64,000 nucleotides of DNA from Streptococcus parasanguinis (lineage in GTDB: Bacteria; Bacillota; Bacilli; Lactobacillales; Streptococcaceae). Positions within the stretch are counted from its first letter, which is position 1. Every line of letters begins with the position of its first letter. This document shows, piece after piece, positions 47,016 through 58,248 of this stretch. A model generated the notes under the pieces. That model made no database searches, was not told the origin of the DNA, and worked only from the letters and a program-made list of their open reading frames with translations. Position numbers and translations under genes: made by a program. Where the stretch lies: contig NZ_JAHZPC010000001.1 in the NCBI RefSeq assembly GCF_019929185.1, forward strand, positions 62,001 to 126,000, given 5' to 3'.

Positions 47016-50000
47016 ACTGCAACTGTAGCCTTTACCGCTCGTGGTTTGCAAGGCTATAGCCTAACTGAGCCAGCAAAAATTGATGAAACAGTAGCTCCAC
47101 AAATGATAGATAACCGTACAGGGCAAGTCGTTACACCTGGCGCAGATGGCTACTATGCTGTAGCTGGTCAAGGGAAGTACAAGATCACTCCAAACGGAAC
47201 TTCTGTGGATGTTGAGTTCATTCCTGAAGATCACTTCCTTGGAACAGCTGACGGTATCTCTATCCGTCGTACAGACAGCAATGGCTACGATACGGGTTGG
47301 TCAACAAAATTCCCAGCTGATGAAGCCAATGTCGATACTGTTTTGAATACTATGGATGGTCTTTATATCCCAACTGTTACACCAACGGAAATTGAAGGGG
47401 TTGATAATACTTCAACTGATGTCCAAGGTGCGACTCAAACTGGTACACCAACCTTTAACACAACTACAACGAATGCTAATGGCGAAAAGATCTCTGTCAC
47501 TCCAAGCTTGGAATACCCTGCTAAATTGGTGGACCCAGCGACTGGTCAAGTAACCAATGCAACCTCTGTAACAGTAGCAGGTGAAGGAACTTACAGCATT
47601 GACGATGCAACTGGTAAAGTAACCTTTGTTCCAGAACCAGGATTCACAGGTACAGCTCAAGGTGTTACCGTATCAGTAACAGCACCTGTCGGAAAAGATA
47701 AAGACGGTACCGTCCGTGATGAATACCTTAAGACAGCAACCGCTAAGTACACTCCAACTGTAACTCCAATTACCATCACTCCAACAGACAAAGTTTCTGC
47801 TGATGTTCAAAACGTTCCTCAAACCCAAACACCAACCTTTGATTTGAGTAATGATAAGACTGCTGAAATCACTAACAAGAAATTGGTGGATCCAGCAACT
47901 GGTCAACCAACTGATGAAACAACAGTGACAGTAGCAGGAGAAGGTAGCTATACAATCGACCCAACGACTGGAGCAGTAACATTTACGCCAGAAAAAGACT
48001 TTGTCGGTACTGCAAAAGGAGTAACTGTTCAGGCAACTGCTACTATTACAAATGCTAATGGTAAGACTGCAACCATTACTTCAGATGCGACCTACACACC
48101 AACTGTTGTGCCAGCAGTTCCAACTGCAAACCCTGCAACTTCTAAAGATGTTCAAGGGGCAACTCAAACCGGTACACCAACCTTTGCAGGAACAACTGTT
48201 CAAGTAAACGGTGAAGATAAAGCTATTACCATTAAAGACAATAGCTACACATTGCTAGATAAAGATGGTAACGAAGTTTCAACGACACCAGCTTATGCCG
48301 CTGATGGTACAACTGAAATTGGTACTTACTCAATTGATTCAGCCACTGGTCAAGTAACCTTTACTCCATCAGACAAGTCATACACTGGTGCAGTGACACC
48401 AGCCAAGGTTCAAGCTGAAAGTTCTAACGGTATCAAGGTAGATACAACCTACACACCTGAAATCGTTCCTGTCACACCGACAGCAACTCCAGCTGAAACA
48501 GAAGATATTCAAGGTGCTACACAAACTGGTAAACCTGAATTCAAGGGTGGAACAGTAACTGTTGATGGTGTTGAGAAAACTGTAGCTATCAATGAAGCCG
48601 TTCCAGCAACCTTCGATGATGGTTCAACAACCAAGACTGTTGACGGTGTGGGTACTTACACAGTAGCTGCAGATGGAACCGTAACCTTCGTTCCTGAAAA
48701 AACATTCATCGGTACAGCGCCAGCTGTAACTGTTGTTCGTGAAGACATGAATGGAACTAAGGCTTCAGCGACCTACACACCAACTGTAACTCCAGTAACG
48801 CCAACTGCAGCCCCAGCTGAATCAACAGGTGTTCAAGGTGCGACACAAACTGGTAAACCTGTATTCACTGAAGGCAACAGCCGTGTACCAATGAACGATG
48901 ATGTTGCTGCAACATTTGATGATGGCTCAACTACTAAGACAGTAGATGGCGTTGGTACTTACACAGTAGCAGCAGACGGTACTGTTACATTTGTTCCAGA
49001 CCCAAGCTTTACTGGTACTGCACCAGCAGTTACAGTCGTTCGTGAAGACATGAACGGAAGCAAAGCTTCTGCAACTTACACACCAACTGTAAATCCAGTC
49101 ACTCTTACTCCAACAAATAAAGTTTCTGAAGACATTCAAAATGTTCCTCAAACAGAAACTCCTACATTTGCATTGAGTGATGATGAAACTGCTCAAATTA
49201 CAAGTAAGAAATTGATTGACCCTGCAACAGGTCAACCAACCGATGAAACCACTGTAACAGTAGCAGGTGAAGGAACTTACACAATCGATCCTACTACAGG
49301 AGCAGTAACCTTTACTCCTGAAAAAGACTTTGTCGGAACTGCAACTGGCGTGAAAGTCCAAGCAACTGCGACGATTACCAATGCAGACGGTAAGACTTCA
49401 ACCATCACTTCAGATGCAAGTTACACACCAACAGTTGTAGCAGCTGTTCCAACAGCTAATCCAGCTACATCTAAAGATATCCAAGGTGCGACACAAACTG
49501 GAACACCAACCTTTGCAGGAAAAACTGTTCAAGTCAACGGTGAAGATAAAGCGATCACGATTAAAGATAACAGCTACACGCTTTTGGATAAGGATGGTAA
49601 TGAAGTATCAAGCACACCAGCTTATGCTGCTGATGGAACAACTGAAATCGGTACTTACTCAATTGATCCAGCAACTGGACAAGTAACCTTCACACCAACT
49701 GACAAATCTTATACTGGTAAAGTAACGCCTGTTAAGGTTCAAGCTGAAAGCTCAAACGGTATCAAGGTAGATACAACCTACACACCTGAAATTGTTCCAG
49801 TAACTCCAACAGCTACACCAGCTGAAACAACAGATATTCAAGGTGCTACACAAACTGGTAAACCTGAATTCAAGGGTGGAACCGTAACAGTTGATGGCGT
49901 TGAGAAAACAGTAGAAATCAATGAAGATGTTCCAGCAACATTTGATGATGGTTCAACTACCAAGACTGTTGACGGCGTTGGTACTTATACAGTAGCAGCA

Positions 50001-53000
50001 GACGGAACAGTTACATTTGTACCAGAAAAATCATTTGTTGGTACTGCACCAGCGGTAACAGTTGTGCGCGAAGATAAGAACGGAACCAAAGCTTCTGCAA
50101 CCTACACACCAACTGTAACTCCAGTAACACCAACTGCGAAACCAGCTGAAACAACTGATATCCAAGGTGCTACACAAACAGGGAAACCTGTATTTACTGA
50201 AGGCGACAGCCGTGTGCCAATGAACAATGATGTTCCAGCAACATTTGATGATGGTTCAACTACCAAGACAGTTGACGGCGTTGGTACATACACAGTAGCA
50301 ACAGACGGAACAGTGACATTCGTACCTGAGAAATCATTTACTGGTACTGCTCCAGCAGTGACGGTTGTTCGTGAAGATAAGAACGGAACAAAAGCTTCTG
50401 CAACTTACACACCAACTGTAACTCCAGTAACACCTACTGCGACACCAGTTGAAACAACTGGTAAACAGGGTCAAACTCAAACAGGTAAGCCTGAATTTAC
50501 TGAAGGCAACAGCCGTGTGCCAATGAACGATGATGTTCCAGCAACCTTCGATGATGGATCAACAACTAAGACAGTAGAAGGCGTTGGTACATACACAGTA
50601 GCAACAGACGGAACTGTAACCTTTGTCCCTGAAAAATCATTCACAGGTAAAGCACCAGCCGTAACGGTTGTTCGTGAAGATAAGAACGGAACTAAAGCTT
50701 CTGCAACGTATACACCAACTGTAACTCCAGTAACTCCAACAGCAACACCAGCTGAATCTACTGGACCTCAAGGTCTTGTTCAAACTGGAACTGTAACCTT
50801 TACTGAAGGTGATGAAGTAGCTCCAATTAATAAGGATTCGATTACTCTTCTTGATGAAAATGGTCAACCAGCAGCATCAGTAGAAGCTAAATCACCAGCA
50901 GGTGATGTAATCGGTACATACACAGTTGATAAAGATACAGGTGTAGTTACTTTCACACCGACAGATAAATCTTATTCAGGTGATGTTGTCCCAGTTAAGG
51001 TTCAAGCAGCTGATACAAATGGAACTACAGTAGAAACAACTTATACACCGAAGATTACTCCAGTTGTCCCAACTTCTGAAGATGCTACATCGACAGATAT
51101 TCAAGGTCAAACACAATCTGGTAAACCAACCTTCACAGAAGGTAATCCAAATGTTCCAATCGATGAAGATACTCCAGCGACCTTCGAAGATGGATCAACC
51201 ACTAAGACAGTAGATGGTGAAGGAACTTACACTGTTTCTCCAGATGGAACCGTAACCTTCGTACCAGAAAAATCATTCACTGGAACTGCTACAGGCGTAA
51301 CAGTGAAACGCGTGGACAAGAACGGTACTGAAATCACAGCGAAGTACACTCCAACTGTGACACCAGTAACTCCAACGGCTACTCCAGCTGAATCAACAGA
51401 TATCCAAGGTGCAACTCAAACTGGTAAACCTAAATTCACCGAAGGTGACAGCCGTGTACCTATGAACGATGATGTTCCAGCAACCTTCGATGATGGATCA
51501 ACTACGAAGACTGTAGATGGTGTTGGTACTTACACAGTAGCAGCAGACGGAACTGTAACCTTTGTTCCTGAGAAATCATTTACTGGAACTGCTCCAGCGG
51601 TAACAGTTGTGCGTGAAGACATGAACGGAACCAAAGCTTCTGCAACTTACACACCAACCGTAACACCAGTTACACCAACTGCAGAAGATACAACATCTAC
51701 TGACAAACAAGGTCAAACGCAAACAGGTACACCAACCTTCACACCAGGCAATCCAAATGTTCCAATGGATGATGATGTTCCAGCAACCTTTGAAGATGGA
51801 TCAACTACGAAGACCATTCCAGGCGAAGGAACTTACACAGTTGCTCCAGACGGAACTGTAACCTTTGTACCAGAGAAATCATTCACAGGTACAGGTACAG
51901 GCGTAACAGTGAAACGTGTTGATAAGAACGGTACTCCAGTTACTGCAACTTACACACCAACTGTAACACCAGTTACCCCAACTGCTGAGCCAGCAACATC
52001 TACAGACATCCAAGGTAAGACACAAACAGGCAAACCAACATTCACACCAGGTAACCCAGATGTACCGATGGATGATGATGTGCCAGCAACATTTGAAGAT
52101 GGTTCAACAACTAAGACTATTCCAGGTGAAGGAACATACACAGTAGCTCCAGATGGAACAGTTACCTTCGTACCAGAAAAATCATTCACAGGAACAGGAA
52201 CAGGCGTGACTGTTAAACGTGTTGACAAGAACGGTACACCAGTTACAGCTAAGTACACACCAACTGTAACTCCGGTAACACCAACAGCAGAACCAGCAAC
52301 ATCAACAGATATTCAAGGGCAAACACAAACAGGCAAACCAAGCTTCACGCCTGGTAACCCAGATGTACCAATGGATGATGATACACCTGCAACCTTTGAA
52401 GATGGTTCAACAACTAAGACTATTCCAGGTGAAGGAACATACACAGTAGCTCCAGATGGAACAGTTACCTTCGTACCAGAAAAATCATTCACAGGAACCG
52501 GTACAGGCGTAACAGTGAAACGTGTTGATAAGAACGGTACACCAATTACCGCTACTTACACACCAACTGTAACACCAGTTACACCAACTGCAGAACCAGC
52601 TACTTCAATTGGTAAGAAGGGTGCCACTCAAACAGGCAAACCAACCTTCACAGAAGGCGATAGCCGTGTACCAATGAATGACGGAGTTCCAGCAACCTTT
52701 GAAGATGGTTCAACTACGAAGACAATTCCAGGTGTTGGTACATACACAGTAGCAGCAGATGGAACTGTAACCTTCACACCAGAACCTGAATTCACTGGAA
52801 CAGCACCAGCTGTAACAGTGGTTCGTGAAGATGTGAACGGAACAAAAGCTTCTGCAACTTACACACCAACTGTCCTTCCAATCACTAAGTTTGTTGATAA
52901 AGAAGGTAAGGAAATCCCAGGATATCCTGCAGTTGATGGAGAAGAGCCAAAAGCTGAAATTCCAGGTTACCGCTTTGTGGAAACGAAGAAATTGCCTAAT

Positions 53001-53483
53001 GGTGATACTGAACACGTCTATGAAAAAGTGACGACTTCATATGTAGACGAAAATGGGGACCCAATCCCAGGTAACCCAACAGAAGATGGGGAACAACCGA
53101 AGAAAGATATCCCAGGTTATGACTTCGTGAAGACTGTTGTAGATAAAGATGGAAACATTCAACATATCTACAAGAAGACTGTGACACCAACTCCAATGCC
53201 GGATCCAACTCCGACACCAGAGCCACAGCCACAGCCAACTCCACAACCGCAACCAACACCAGAACCACAACCACAACCTACTCCACAACCAAAACCAGAA
53301 GAACCAACGATTCCTGTCGTTCCAGAAATGAAAGAAGAAGTGAAGTATATCGATCCACAAAATCCTACTGCACAACTTCCAAACACAGGAACAAAAGAAT
53401 CTTCTACTGCTGGTCTTGCAATCTTTAGTGCTTTAGCAGGTCTCTCATTATTCGGATTTGCAAAACGCAAAAAAGAAGACTAA
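47016..53483 (+). pseudogene. cshA: CshA-type adhesin, repeat and anchor part downstream of the stop
   Basis: Same frame as the gene above; without the TAA the protein would be about 2888 residues. It holds about 18 CshA repeats of roughly 100 residues (to about 52880), two MucBP-like repeats (KFVDKEGKEIPGYPAVDGEE and SYVDENGDPIPGNPTEDGEQ), a Pro-rich wall-spanning segment and LPNTG (53376-53390) with a hydrophobic tail and KRKKED. The TTG at 47046 has no Shine-Dalgarno sequence and no signal follows, so independent expression is unlikely. The rest is intact, implying a recent mutation, read-through, or a sequencing error (a CAA to TAA change would do). Confidence 0.8.
47400..52880 (+). repeat. 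tandem CshA repeats (about 17 of 18 units in this span)
   Basis: Units begin with a D/G-x-QG-x-x-QTG motif and end with Y-TPTVTPV-TPTA. Most are 80-110 residues; several carry the form ATFDDGSTTKTVDGVGTY. A four-unit block (about 47802-49130) is repeated with a 1329-base offset (about 49131-50460), see findings. The last five units, ending at about 52880, are the most uniform. Confidence 0.85.
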
Positions 53484-53501
53484 GCTAACTTGTGGCTAAG
53501 A

Positions 53502-53528
53502 AAAACCGCGAAAATCTCGCGGTTTTTT
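53502..53528 (+). terminator. terminator after the adhesin gene
   Basis: AAACCGCGA (53503-53511) with TCGCGGTTT (53517-53525), then T residues. Confidence 0.9.
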
Positions 53529-53629
53529 CTGTTTGTTTTTGAAAAAATATCCTCCAAACTAGATAGTTGAAATCAGTCTTTTATAAGAAAATTTGATAAA
53601 ATAGAAGTATCAGTGTAAAGGATGAGAGA

Positions 53630-54139
53630 ATGAAAAAGATAATTGGTATCTGGGCGCAAACTGAAAATGGCATTATTGGAAAGGACCAAGTCATGCCTTG
53701 GCATCTGCCAGCGGAGCTTCAGCATTTCAAAGAAACAACCATGGGGCAAGCGATTCTCATGGGAAGAGTGACCTTTGATGGAATGAAAAAGCGGGTTTTA
53801 CCAGGTCGGACTAGCATTATCTTAACGCAAGATCAAGCCTATGATCCTGAAAATGATGCTGTACTCGTCATGCACAGCAAGGAAGAAGTCTTGGAGTGGT
53901 ATCAGAACCAAGAGAAGAATCTTTATATTATTGGGGGTAGTCAGATTTTAAGGCTCTTCTCTGACCAGTTAGAAGAATTGATCCAGACCATGATTCATGT
54001 AACGATTGATGGAGATACATTGGCACCAAAATTTGAAGAGAACCGCTATGAAAGAGTCCGTCAAGTCCATCATCCGAAAGATGAGAAGAATCCATATGAT
54101 TTTACGGTCAACTATTATAAGAGAAAGGATTTAGACTAA
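53630..54139 (+). CDS. folA: dihydrofolate reductase
   Basis: 169 residues. IGIWAQTENGIIGKDQVMPWHLPAEL is the N-terminal active-site region (Glu of the substrate site in PAEL), MGRVTFDGM binds NADPH and YIIGGSQI is the second nucleotide-binding motif. It reduces dihydrofolate produced by ThyA. The stop overlaps the next small ORF (TAATG). Confidence 0.95.
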   Translation: MKKIIGIWAQTENGIIGKDQVMPWHLPAELQHFKETTMGQAILMGRVTFDGMKKRVLPGRTSIILTQDQAYDPENDAVLVMHSKEEVLEWYQNQEKNLYIIGGSQILRLFSDQLEELIQTMIHVTIDGDTLAPKFEENRYERVRQVHHPKDEKNPYDFTVNYYKRKDLD

Positions 54140-54309
54140 TGGAGCGAAGTGTCTTTGGTTTTTTTACAGCTGTCTTATGCGTCATCTGTTTGATTTGCGC
54201 CTTACAAACCTTTCGTAAAAAACGGTTTGGCCTCGCTATTTTATTCTTACTAAATGCTTTTACCAATCTTGTGAATTCCATTCACGCCTTTTACACGACC
54301 TTATTTTAA
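54139..54309 (+). CDS. 56-residue membrane protein between folA and clpX
   Basis: A small gene with two hydrophobic segments (about 4-22 and 30-42) separated by FRKKRFG. It begins in the folA stop codon (TAATG) and ends 38 bases before clpX. As I recall a small ORF occupies the same place in pneumococcus, which supports it as a real gene. Function unknown. Confidence 0.7.
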   Translation: MERSVFGFFTAVLCVICLICALQTFRKKRFGLAILFLLNAFTNLVNSIHAFYTTLF

Positions 54310-54347
54310 ACTAAATAGAAACAGAAAATGACAGAAAGAGGAAATAC

Positions 54348-55580
54348 ATGCCAACGAATCAAAATAATGATATGATGGTTTATTGTTCATTTTGCGGAAA
54401 GAGTCAAGATGAAGTCCAAAAAATCATTGCAGGAAACAACGCGTTTATCTGTAATGAATGTGTAGAGTTAGCACAAGAAATTATCCGTGAGGAGCTAGCA
54501 GAAGAAGTTCTTGCAGACCTTAGCGAAGTTCCAAAACCGATCGAATTGCTCAATATCTTGAACCACTATGTGATCGGTCAAGATCGTGCTAAACGTGCCC
54601 TTGCTGTAGCGGTATACAACCACTACAAACGTATCAACTTCCACGATACGCGTGAAGATGAGACAGATGTTGAATTGCAAAAATCAAACATCCTCATGAT
54701 TGGCCCTACTGGTTCAGGTAAGACTTTCTTGGCCCAAACCTTAGCACGTAGCTTGAATGTCCCATTTGCCATTGCAGATGCAACTGCTTTGACTGAAGCT
54801 GGATATGTAGGAGAAGACGTTGAAAACATTCTCTTGAAGCTTCTTCAGGCAGCTGATTTCAATATTGAACGTGCTGAACGAGGCATTATCTATGTCGATG
54901 AAATCGATAAGATCGCTAAGAAAAGTGAAAACGTCTCTATCACACGTGACGTTTCTGGTGAAGGAGTGCAACAAGCCCTTTTGAAGATTATCGAAGGAAC
55001 TGTTGCTAGTGTCCCACCTCAAGGGGGACGCAAACACCCACAACAAGAGATGATCCAAGTGGATACCAAGAATATTCTCTTCATCGTAGGTGGTGCTTTT
55101 GACGGGATCGAAGAAATTGTTAAGCAACGTCTCGGTGAAAAAGTCATCGGTTTCGGTAAGAACAATAAAGCCATTGATGAATCAAGCTCTTACATGCAAG
55201 AAATCGTGGCAGAAGATATTCAAAAATTCGGGATTATCCCAGAATTGATCGGACGTCTTCCAGTCTTTGCTGCTCTTGAGCAATTGACAGTTGACGATCT
55301 TGTCCGTATTCTAAAAGAGCCACGCAATGCCTTGGTAAAACAATACCAAACCTTGCTTTCTTATGATAATGTTGAATTGGAATTCGATGATGAAGCCCTT
55401 CAAGAGATTGCTAATAAAGCCATCGAAAGAAAAACAGGAGCTCGTGGACTTCGTTCGATTATCGAAGAAACGATGATGGATGTCATGTTTGAAATCCCAA
55501 GTCAAGAAGATGTCAAACTTGTTCGAATCACAAAAGAAGCTGTAGACGGAACTGAAAAACCAATTCTTGAAACAGCCTAG
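54348..55580 (+). CDS. clpX: ClpX unfoldase subunit of ClpXP
   Basis: 410 residues. N-terminal C4 zinc-binding domain ([11 protein letters not shown] ... CNECVEL), Walker [10 protein letters not shown], Walker [10 protein letters not shown], the RKH region GGRKHPQQ, the IGF loop (KVIGFGKNN) for ClpP docking, and arginine finger region [10 protein letters not shown]. It unfolds tagged proteins for ClpP. RBS GAGGAAA. engB follows 11 bases downstream. Confidence 0.97.
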   Translation: MPTNQNNDMMVYCSFCGKSQDEVQKIIAGNNAFICNECVELAQEIIREELAEEVLADLSEVPKPIELLNILNHYVIGQDRAKRALAVAVYNHYKRINFHDTREDETDVELQKSNILMIGPTGSGKTFLAQTLARSLNVPFAIADATALTEAGYVGEDVENILLKLLQAADFNIERAERGIIYVDEIDKIAKKSENVSITRDVSGEGVQQALLKIIEGTVASVPPQGGRKHPQQEMIQVDTKNILFIVGGAFDGIEEIVKQRLGEKVIGFGKNNKAIDESSSYMQEIVAEDIQKFGIIPELIGRLPVFAALEQLTVDDLVRILKEPRNALVKQYQTLLSYDNVELEFDDEALQEIANKAIERKTGARGLRSIIEETMMDVMFEIPSQEDVKLVRITKEAVDGTEKPILETA

Positions 55581-55591
55581 AAAGATAAAAT

Positions 55592-56194
55592 ATGGAAATT
55601 AACACACATAATGCGGATATCCTCTTAAGCGCTGCAAATAAGAGTCATTATCCTCAAGATGAGATTCCAGAAGTTGCACTTGCCGGTCGATCCAATGTCG
55701 GCAAGTCTTCTTTTATTAATACTCTCTTAAATCGAAAGAACCTGGCCAGAACATCTGGGAAACCAGGAAAAACCCAATTGCTCAATTTCTTCAATATCGA
55801 TGATAAACTCCGTTTGGTAGACGTACCTGGTTATGGCTATGCACGAGTCTCGAAAAAAGAGCGCGAGAAGTGGGGGCGGATGATCGAAGAATACCTTACT
55901 AGTCGTGAGAACTTAAAAGCAGTCGTTAGCCTAGTCGATTTTCGTCATGAACCTTCTGCAGATGATGTTCAGATGTATGAGTTCTTAAAATATTATGAGA
56001 TTCCTGTGATCTTAGTTGCTACCAAGGCAGATAAGATTCCGCGTGGAAAATGGAATAAACATGAATCGATTATCAAGAAAAAACTAGATTTTGATCCAGC
56101 TGACACCTTTATTGTCTTTTCTTCGGTCACCAAAGAAGGACTAGAGAAGTCATGGGATGCTATTTTAGAAAATGCGTTTTACGAAATAAATTGA
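55592..56194 (+). CDS. engB: ribosome-biogenesis GTPase EngB/YsxC
   Basis: 200 residues. G1 is [10 protein letters not shown]3 is DVPGYG, G4 is TKADK and G5 is SSVTKEG. EngB is needed for late 50S assembly. It forms an operon with clpX; RBS is weak, so translation may be coupled. A terminator follows within 6 bases of the stop. Confidence 0.95.
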   Translation: MEINTHNADILLSAANKSHYPQDEIPEVALAGRSNVGKSSFINTLLNRKNLARTSGKPGKTQLLNFFNIDDKLRLVDVPGYGYARVSKKEREKWGRMIEEYLTSRENLKAVVSLVDFRHEPSADDVQMYEFLKYYEIPVILVATKADKIPRGKWNKHESIIKKKLDFDPADTFIVFSSVTKEGLEKSWDAILENAFYEIN

Positions 56195-56220
56195 AATGAC
56201 ATGAAAATGTCATTTTTGTT
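56194..56220 (+). terminator. terminator after engB
   Basis: AAATGACA (56194-56201), TGAAAA loop, TGTCATTT (56208-56215), T tract. Confidence 0.8.
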
Positions 56221-56238
56221 TTGGATTTATCTCGCAAT

Positions 56239-56293
56239 TGTAATACAAGTGTAATATAAGTGCCTTTGTTTTCTTCTATTTATATGGTATAAT
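56239..56293 (+). promoter_or_regulatory. WalR/VicR box and promoter of the glucosaminidase gene
   Basis: TGTAAT (56239-56244), 5-nt spacer, TGTAAT (56250-56255) matches the WalR/VicR consensus TGTWAH-N5-TGTWAH. It lies just upstream of TTGTTT (56266-56271), 16-nt spacer, TATAAT (56288-56293). Confidence 0.75.
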
Positions 56294-56343
56294 CTCTATA
56301 AAGATAAAAGATGATAAAAAATTAATTGGAGATAAATTGTATT

Positions 56344-57048
56344 ATGAAAAAGAAAATACGGAATAAAACGAAATTATTTGGTTTGTTCGTTTCTGTATTA
56401 GCAGTGGGGACATTTGCTGCTGCTATGAGCGAGCACGTCACATCAGTTGGTGCTAATGATGGAACTTACCAAGCTTATTCAGACCCTACTGAAGCTTTCA
56501 TCTCACAAATTGGTGAGTCAGCTCGTCAGCTCGGTCAAGAGAATGACCTTTATGCTTCCGTTATGATCGCACAAGCCATTCTTGAAAGTGGATCAGGTCA
56601 GTCTGGCTTGTCTTCTTATCCGCATTACAACCTTTTCGGGATAAAAGGAAGTTATGCTGGTCAATCTGCAGTAATGCAAACTTGGGAAGATGATGGTGCT
56701 GGAAATGCCTATACGATTAATGACGCATTTCGTTCTTACCCATCTTACTATGAATCATTGCAAGACTATGTAGCTGTTTTGAAACAAGGACATTTTGCAG
56801 GTGCATGGAAGAGCAACACCTCTAGTTACCAAGATGCAACAGCAGCTTTGACAGGTGTTTATGCGACAGACACAAGCTACTATGCAAAACTTAATAACAT
56901 CATTGAAACTTATAATTTGACTCAATACGATTCACCAAATGTTCAAGGTGGTATTACAGGTTCCGTATACAATCCATATCGCCAACAGTTCACTTCACAA
57001 GAAATCTTGAATTTGGATATCGCTTGGGCGAACCGTTTAAATTATTAA
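56344..57048 (+). CDS. secreted endo-beta-N-acetylglucosaminidase (GH73)
   Basis: 234 residues: signal peptide (about 1-37, ending VGANDG), then a GH73 domain with the catalytic Glu in QAILESGSGQSGLS and HYNLFGIKGSY, and YPSYYESLQDYVAVL. It should cleave glycan chains in peptidoglycan. There is no choline-binding or LysM module, so it is secreted or weakly cell-bound. The start is ATG 56344; spacing from GGAG is long, so the start is not strongly supported. A WalR/VicR site upstream suggests control by the WalRK two-component system. Confidence 0.85.
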   Translation: MKKKIRNKTKLFGLFVSVLAVGTFAAAMSEHVTSVGANDGTYQAYSDPTEAFISQIGESARQLGQENDLYASVMIAQAILESGSGQSGLSSYPHYNLFGIKGSYAGQSAVMQTWEDDGAGNAYTINDAFRSYPSYYESLQDYVAVLKQGHFAGAWKSNTSSYQDATAALTGVYATDTSYYAKLNNIIETYNLTQYDSPNVQGGITGSVYNPYRQQFTSQEILNLDIAWANRLNY

Positions 57049-57055
57049 AACTAAA

Positions 57056-57077
57056 GCAGGCAGATGCCTGTTTTTTT
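57056..57077 (+). terminator. terminator after the glucosaminidase gene
   Basis: CAGGC (57057-57061), short loop, GCCTG (57066-57070), then seven T. Confidence 0.7.
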
Positions 57078-57216
57078 GTTGTTTTTTTAGCAAATAGTGT
57101 TGTTCGATATAAAACGTATATGGTGAAAGTTTAAGATTTCTTCCTGAAAACCTTTTCAAACTTTTCTCTCTATGATATAATGATTTTGTTCACAAACATT
57201 ATATAAGGAGAATAGT

Positions 57217-58014
57217 ATGTCTGAATCTAATTTTATTCAAAAGGTTGGAGCGGCGTGTAATAAGAAGGAAGATCTCTATCAGAAATCTAAAACGCGCTAT
57301 GCAGTCCGTTCTATTTTTGCTGGAGGATTTCTTACTTTAAGTACGGCGGTCGGAGCAGTTGCAGCTGACTTATTAAATACCTTTGTACCTGGATCTGGTC
57401 GTTTTCTATTTCCATTCATCTTTGCCTGGGGTTTGGTATACCTCTTATTCTTAAATGCGGAATTAACCACCTCAAATATGATGTATTTGACGGCGGGGAC
57501 CTATCTAAAGAAAATTAATTGGAAGAAAGCGCTGGAAATTCTTCTTTATTGTACCTTCTTTAATTTAATTGGTGCTTTAATCGTCGCTTTTCTTTTCAAT
57601 CAAACCACAGCCTTTGCTCATATCGATCCAAAAGGATTCCTAGCTACGGTGGCAGAAAATAAACTCCAACGAAGCAATCAAGTGGTTTTCTTTGAAGGGG
57701 TTATTGCCAATATCTTTGTAAATATTGCTATTCTTTCTTATTTATATTTCAAAGATGAAACAGCCAAGGTGCTCTTAGCCCTCTCTGCTATTTATATGTT
57801 TGTCTTTATGACCAATGAACACTTGGCTGCAAACTTTGCTTCCTTCTCATTATTGAGCTTTAATTCAGTTTCTAGCCAATTGCCACATTTTGAGTTTTTA
57901 AATATTTTACGTCACTATAGCGTAACCTTCTTTGCCAACTGGGTAGGAGGAGGAGTCCTAATGGGACTAGCCTATGCTTGGTTGAATAATATCAAGAGTC
58001 TTTACAACGACTAA
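57217..58014 (+). CDS. formate/nitrite transporter (FNT) family channel
   Basis: 265 residues with six membrane segments and the FNT loop sequences (AGGFLTLSTAVGAVAADL, LNAELTTSNMMYLTAG, FANWVGGGVLMGLAYAW). FNT proteins form pentameric channels for formate, nitrite or related anions; in fermenting streptococci formate or lactate export is the likely use, which is an inference. Preceded by AAGGAGA and a TATAAT near 57177. Confidence 0.85.
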   Translation: MSESNFIQKVGAACNKKEDLYQKSKTRYAVRSIFAGGFLTLSTAVGAVAADLLNTFVPGSGRFLFPFIFAWGLVYLLFLNAELTTSNMMYLTAGTYLKKINWKKALEILLYCTFFNLIGALIVAFLFNQTTAFAHIDPKGFLATVAENKLQRSNQVVFFEGVIANIFVNIAILSYLYFKDETAKVLLALSAIYMFVFMTNEHLAANFASFSLLSFNSVSSQLPHFEFLNILRHYSVTFFANWVGGGVLMGLAYAWLNNIKSLYND

Positions 58015-58042
58015 AAAATATAAAAAAAGTTTGCAAAAGTAC

Positions 58043-58071
58043 TTGCATTCTTTTTTTATATGTGATAAACT
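58043..58071 (+). promoter_or_regulatory. rplJ-rplL promoter
   Basis: TTGCAT (58043-58048), 17-nt spacer, TAAACT (58066-58071). Confidence 0.75.
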
Positions 58072-58075
58072 AATT

Positions 58076-58210
58076 AACGGTTTGAAAAAACTGCCTAAGA
58101 CAGTAGGGGAGCTCGACTCATAAAAATCCTACCGAGGACAAAACGTATCAATTAAAAGAAGCGTATTGTACTTTCGTGTCTAGGTTTGGGCGCGTTTTTC
58201 TTTTTGAAAA
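58076..58210 (+). promoter_or_regulatory. ribosomal protein L10 leader
   Basis: About 135 nt of structured 5' UTR with the block ending near CCTACCGAGGAC, and a long-range inverted repeat (ACTGCC...GGTAG region) typical of the L10(L12)4-binding leader in Firmicutes. In other bacteria excess L10 complex binds it and lowers operon expression. Assignment rests on position and the conserved GGGGAGCTCGACTC / CCGAGGAC segments. Confidence 0.7.
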
Positions 58211-58248
58211 ATTCCCCAAGCAAAATAATTACGGAGGTGAACACACTA

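Noticed and set aside
47400..52880. Periodic repeats that might be a CRISPR array.
   Set aside because: Units of about 250-330 bases that all translate in one frame as CshA repeats; no short direct repeat/spacer pattern.
47046..53483. Independent gene beginning at TTG 47046.
   Set aside because: No Shine-Dalgarno sequence and no signal peptide, and the frame joins the upstream adhesin exactly; it is the same gene after a nonsense codon.
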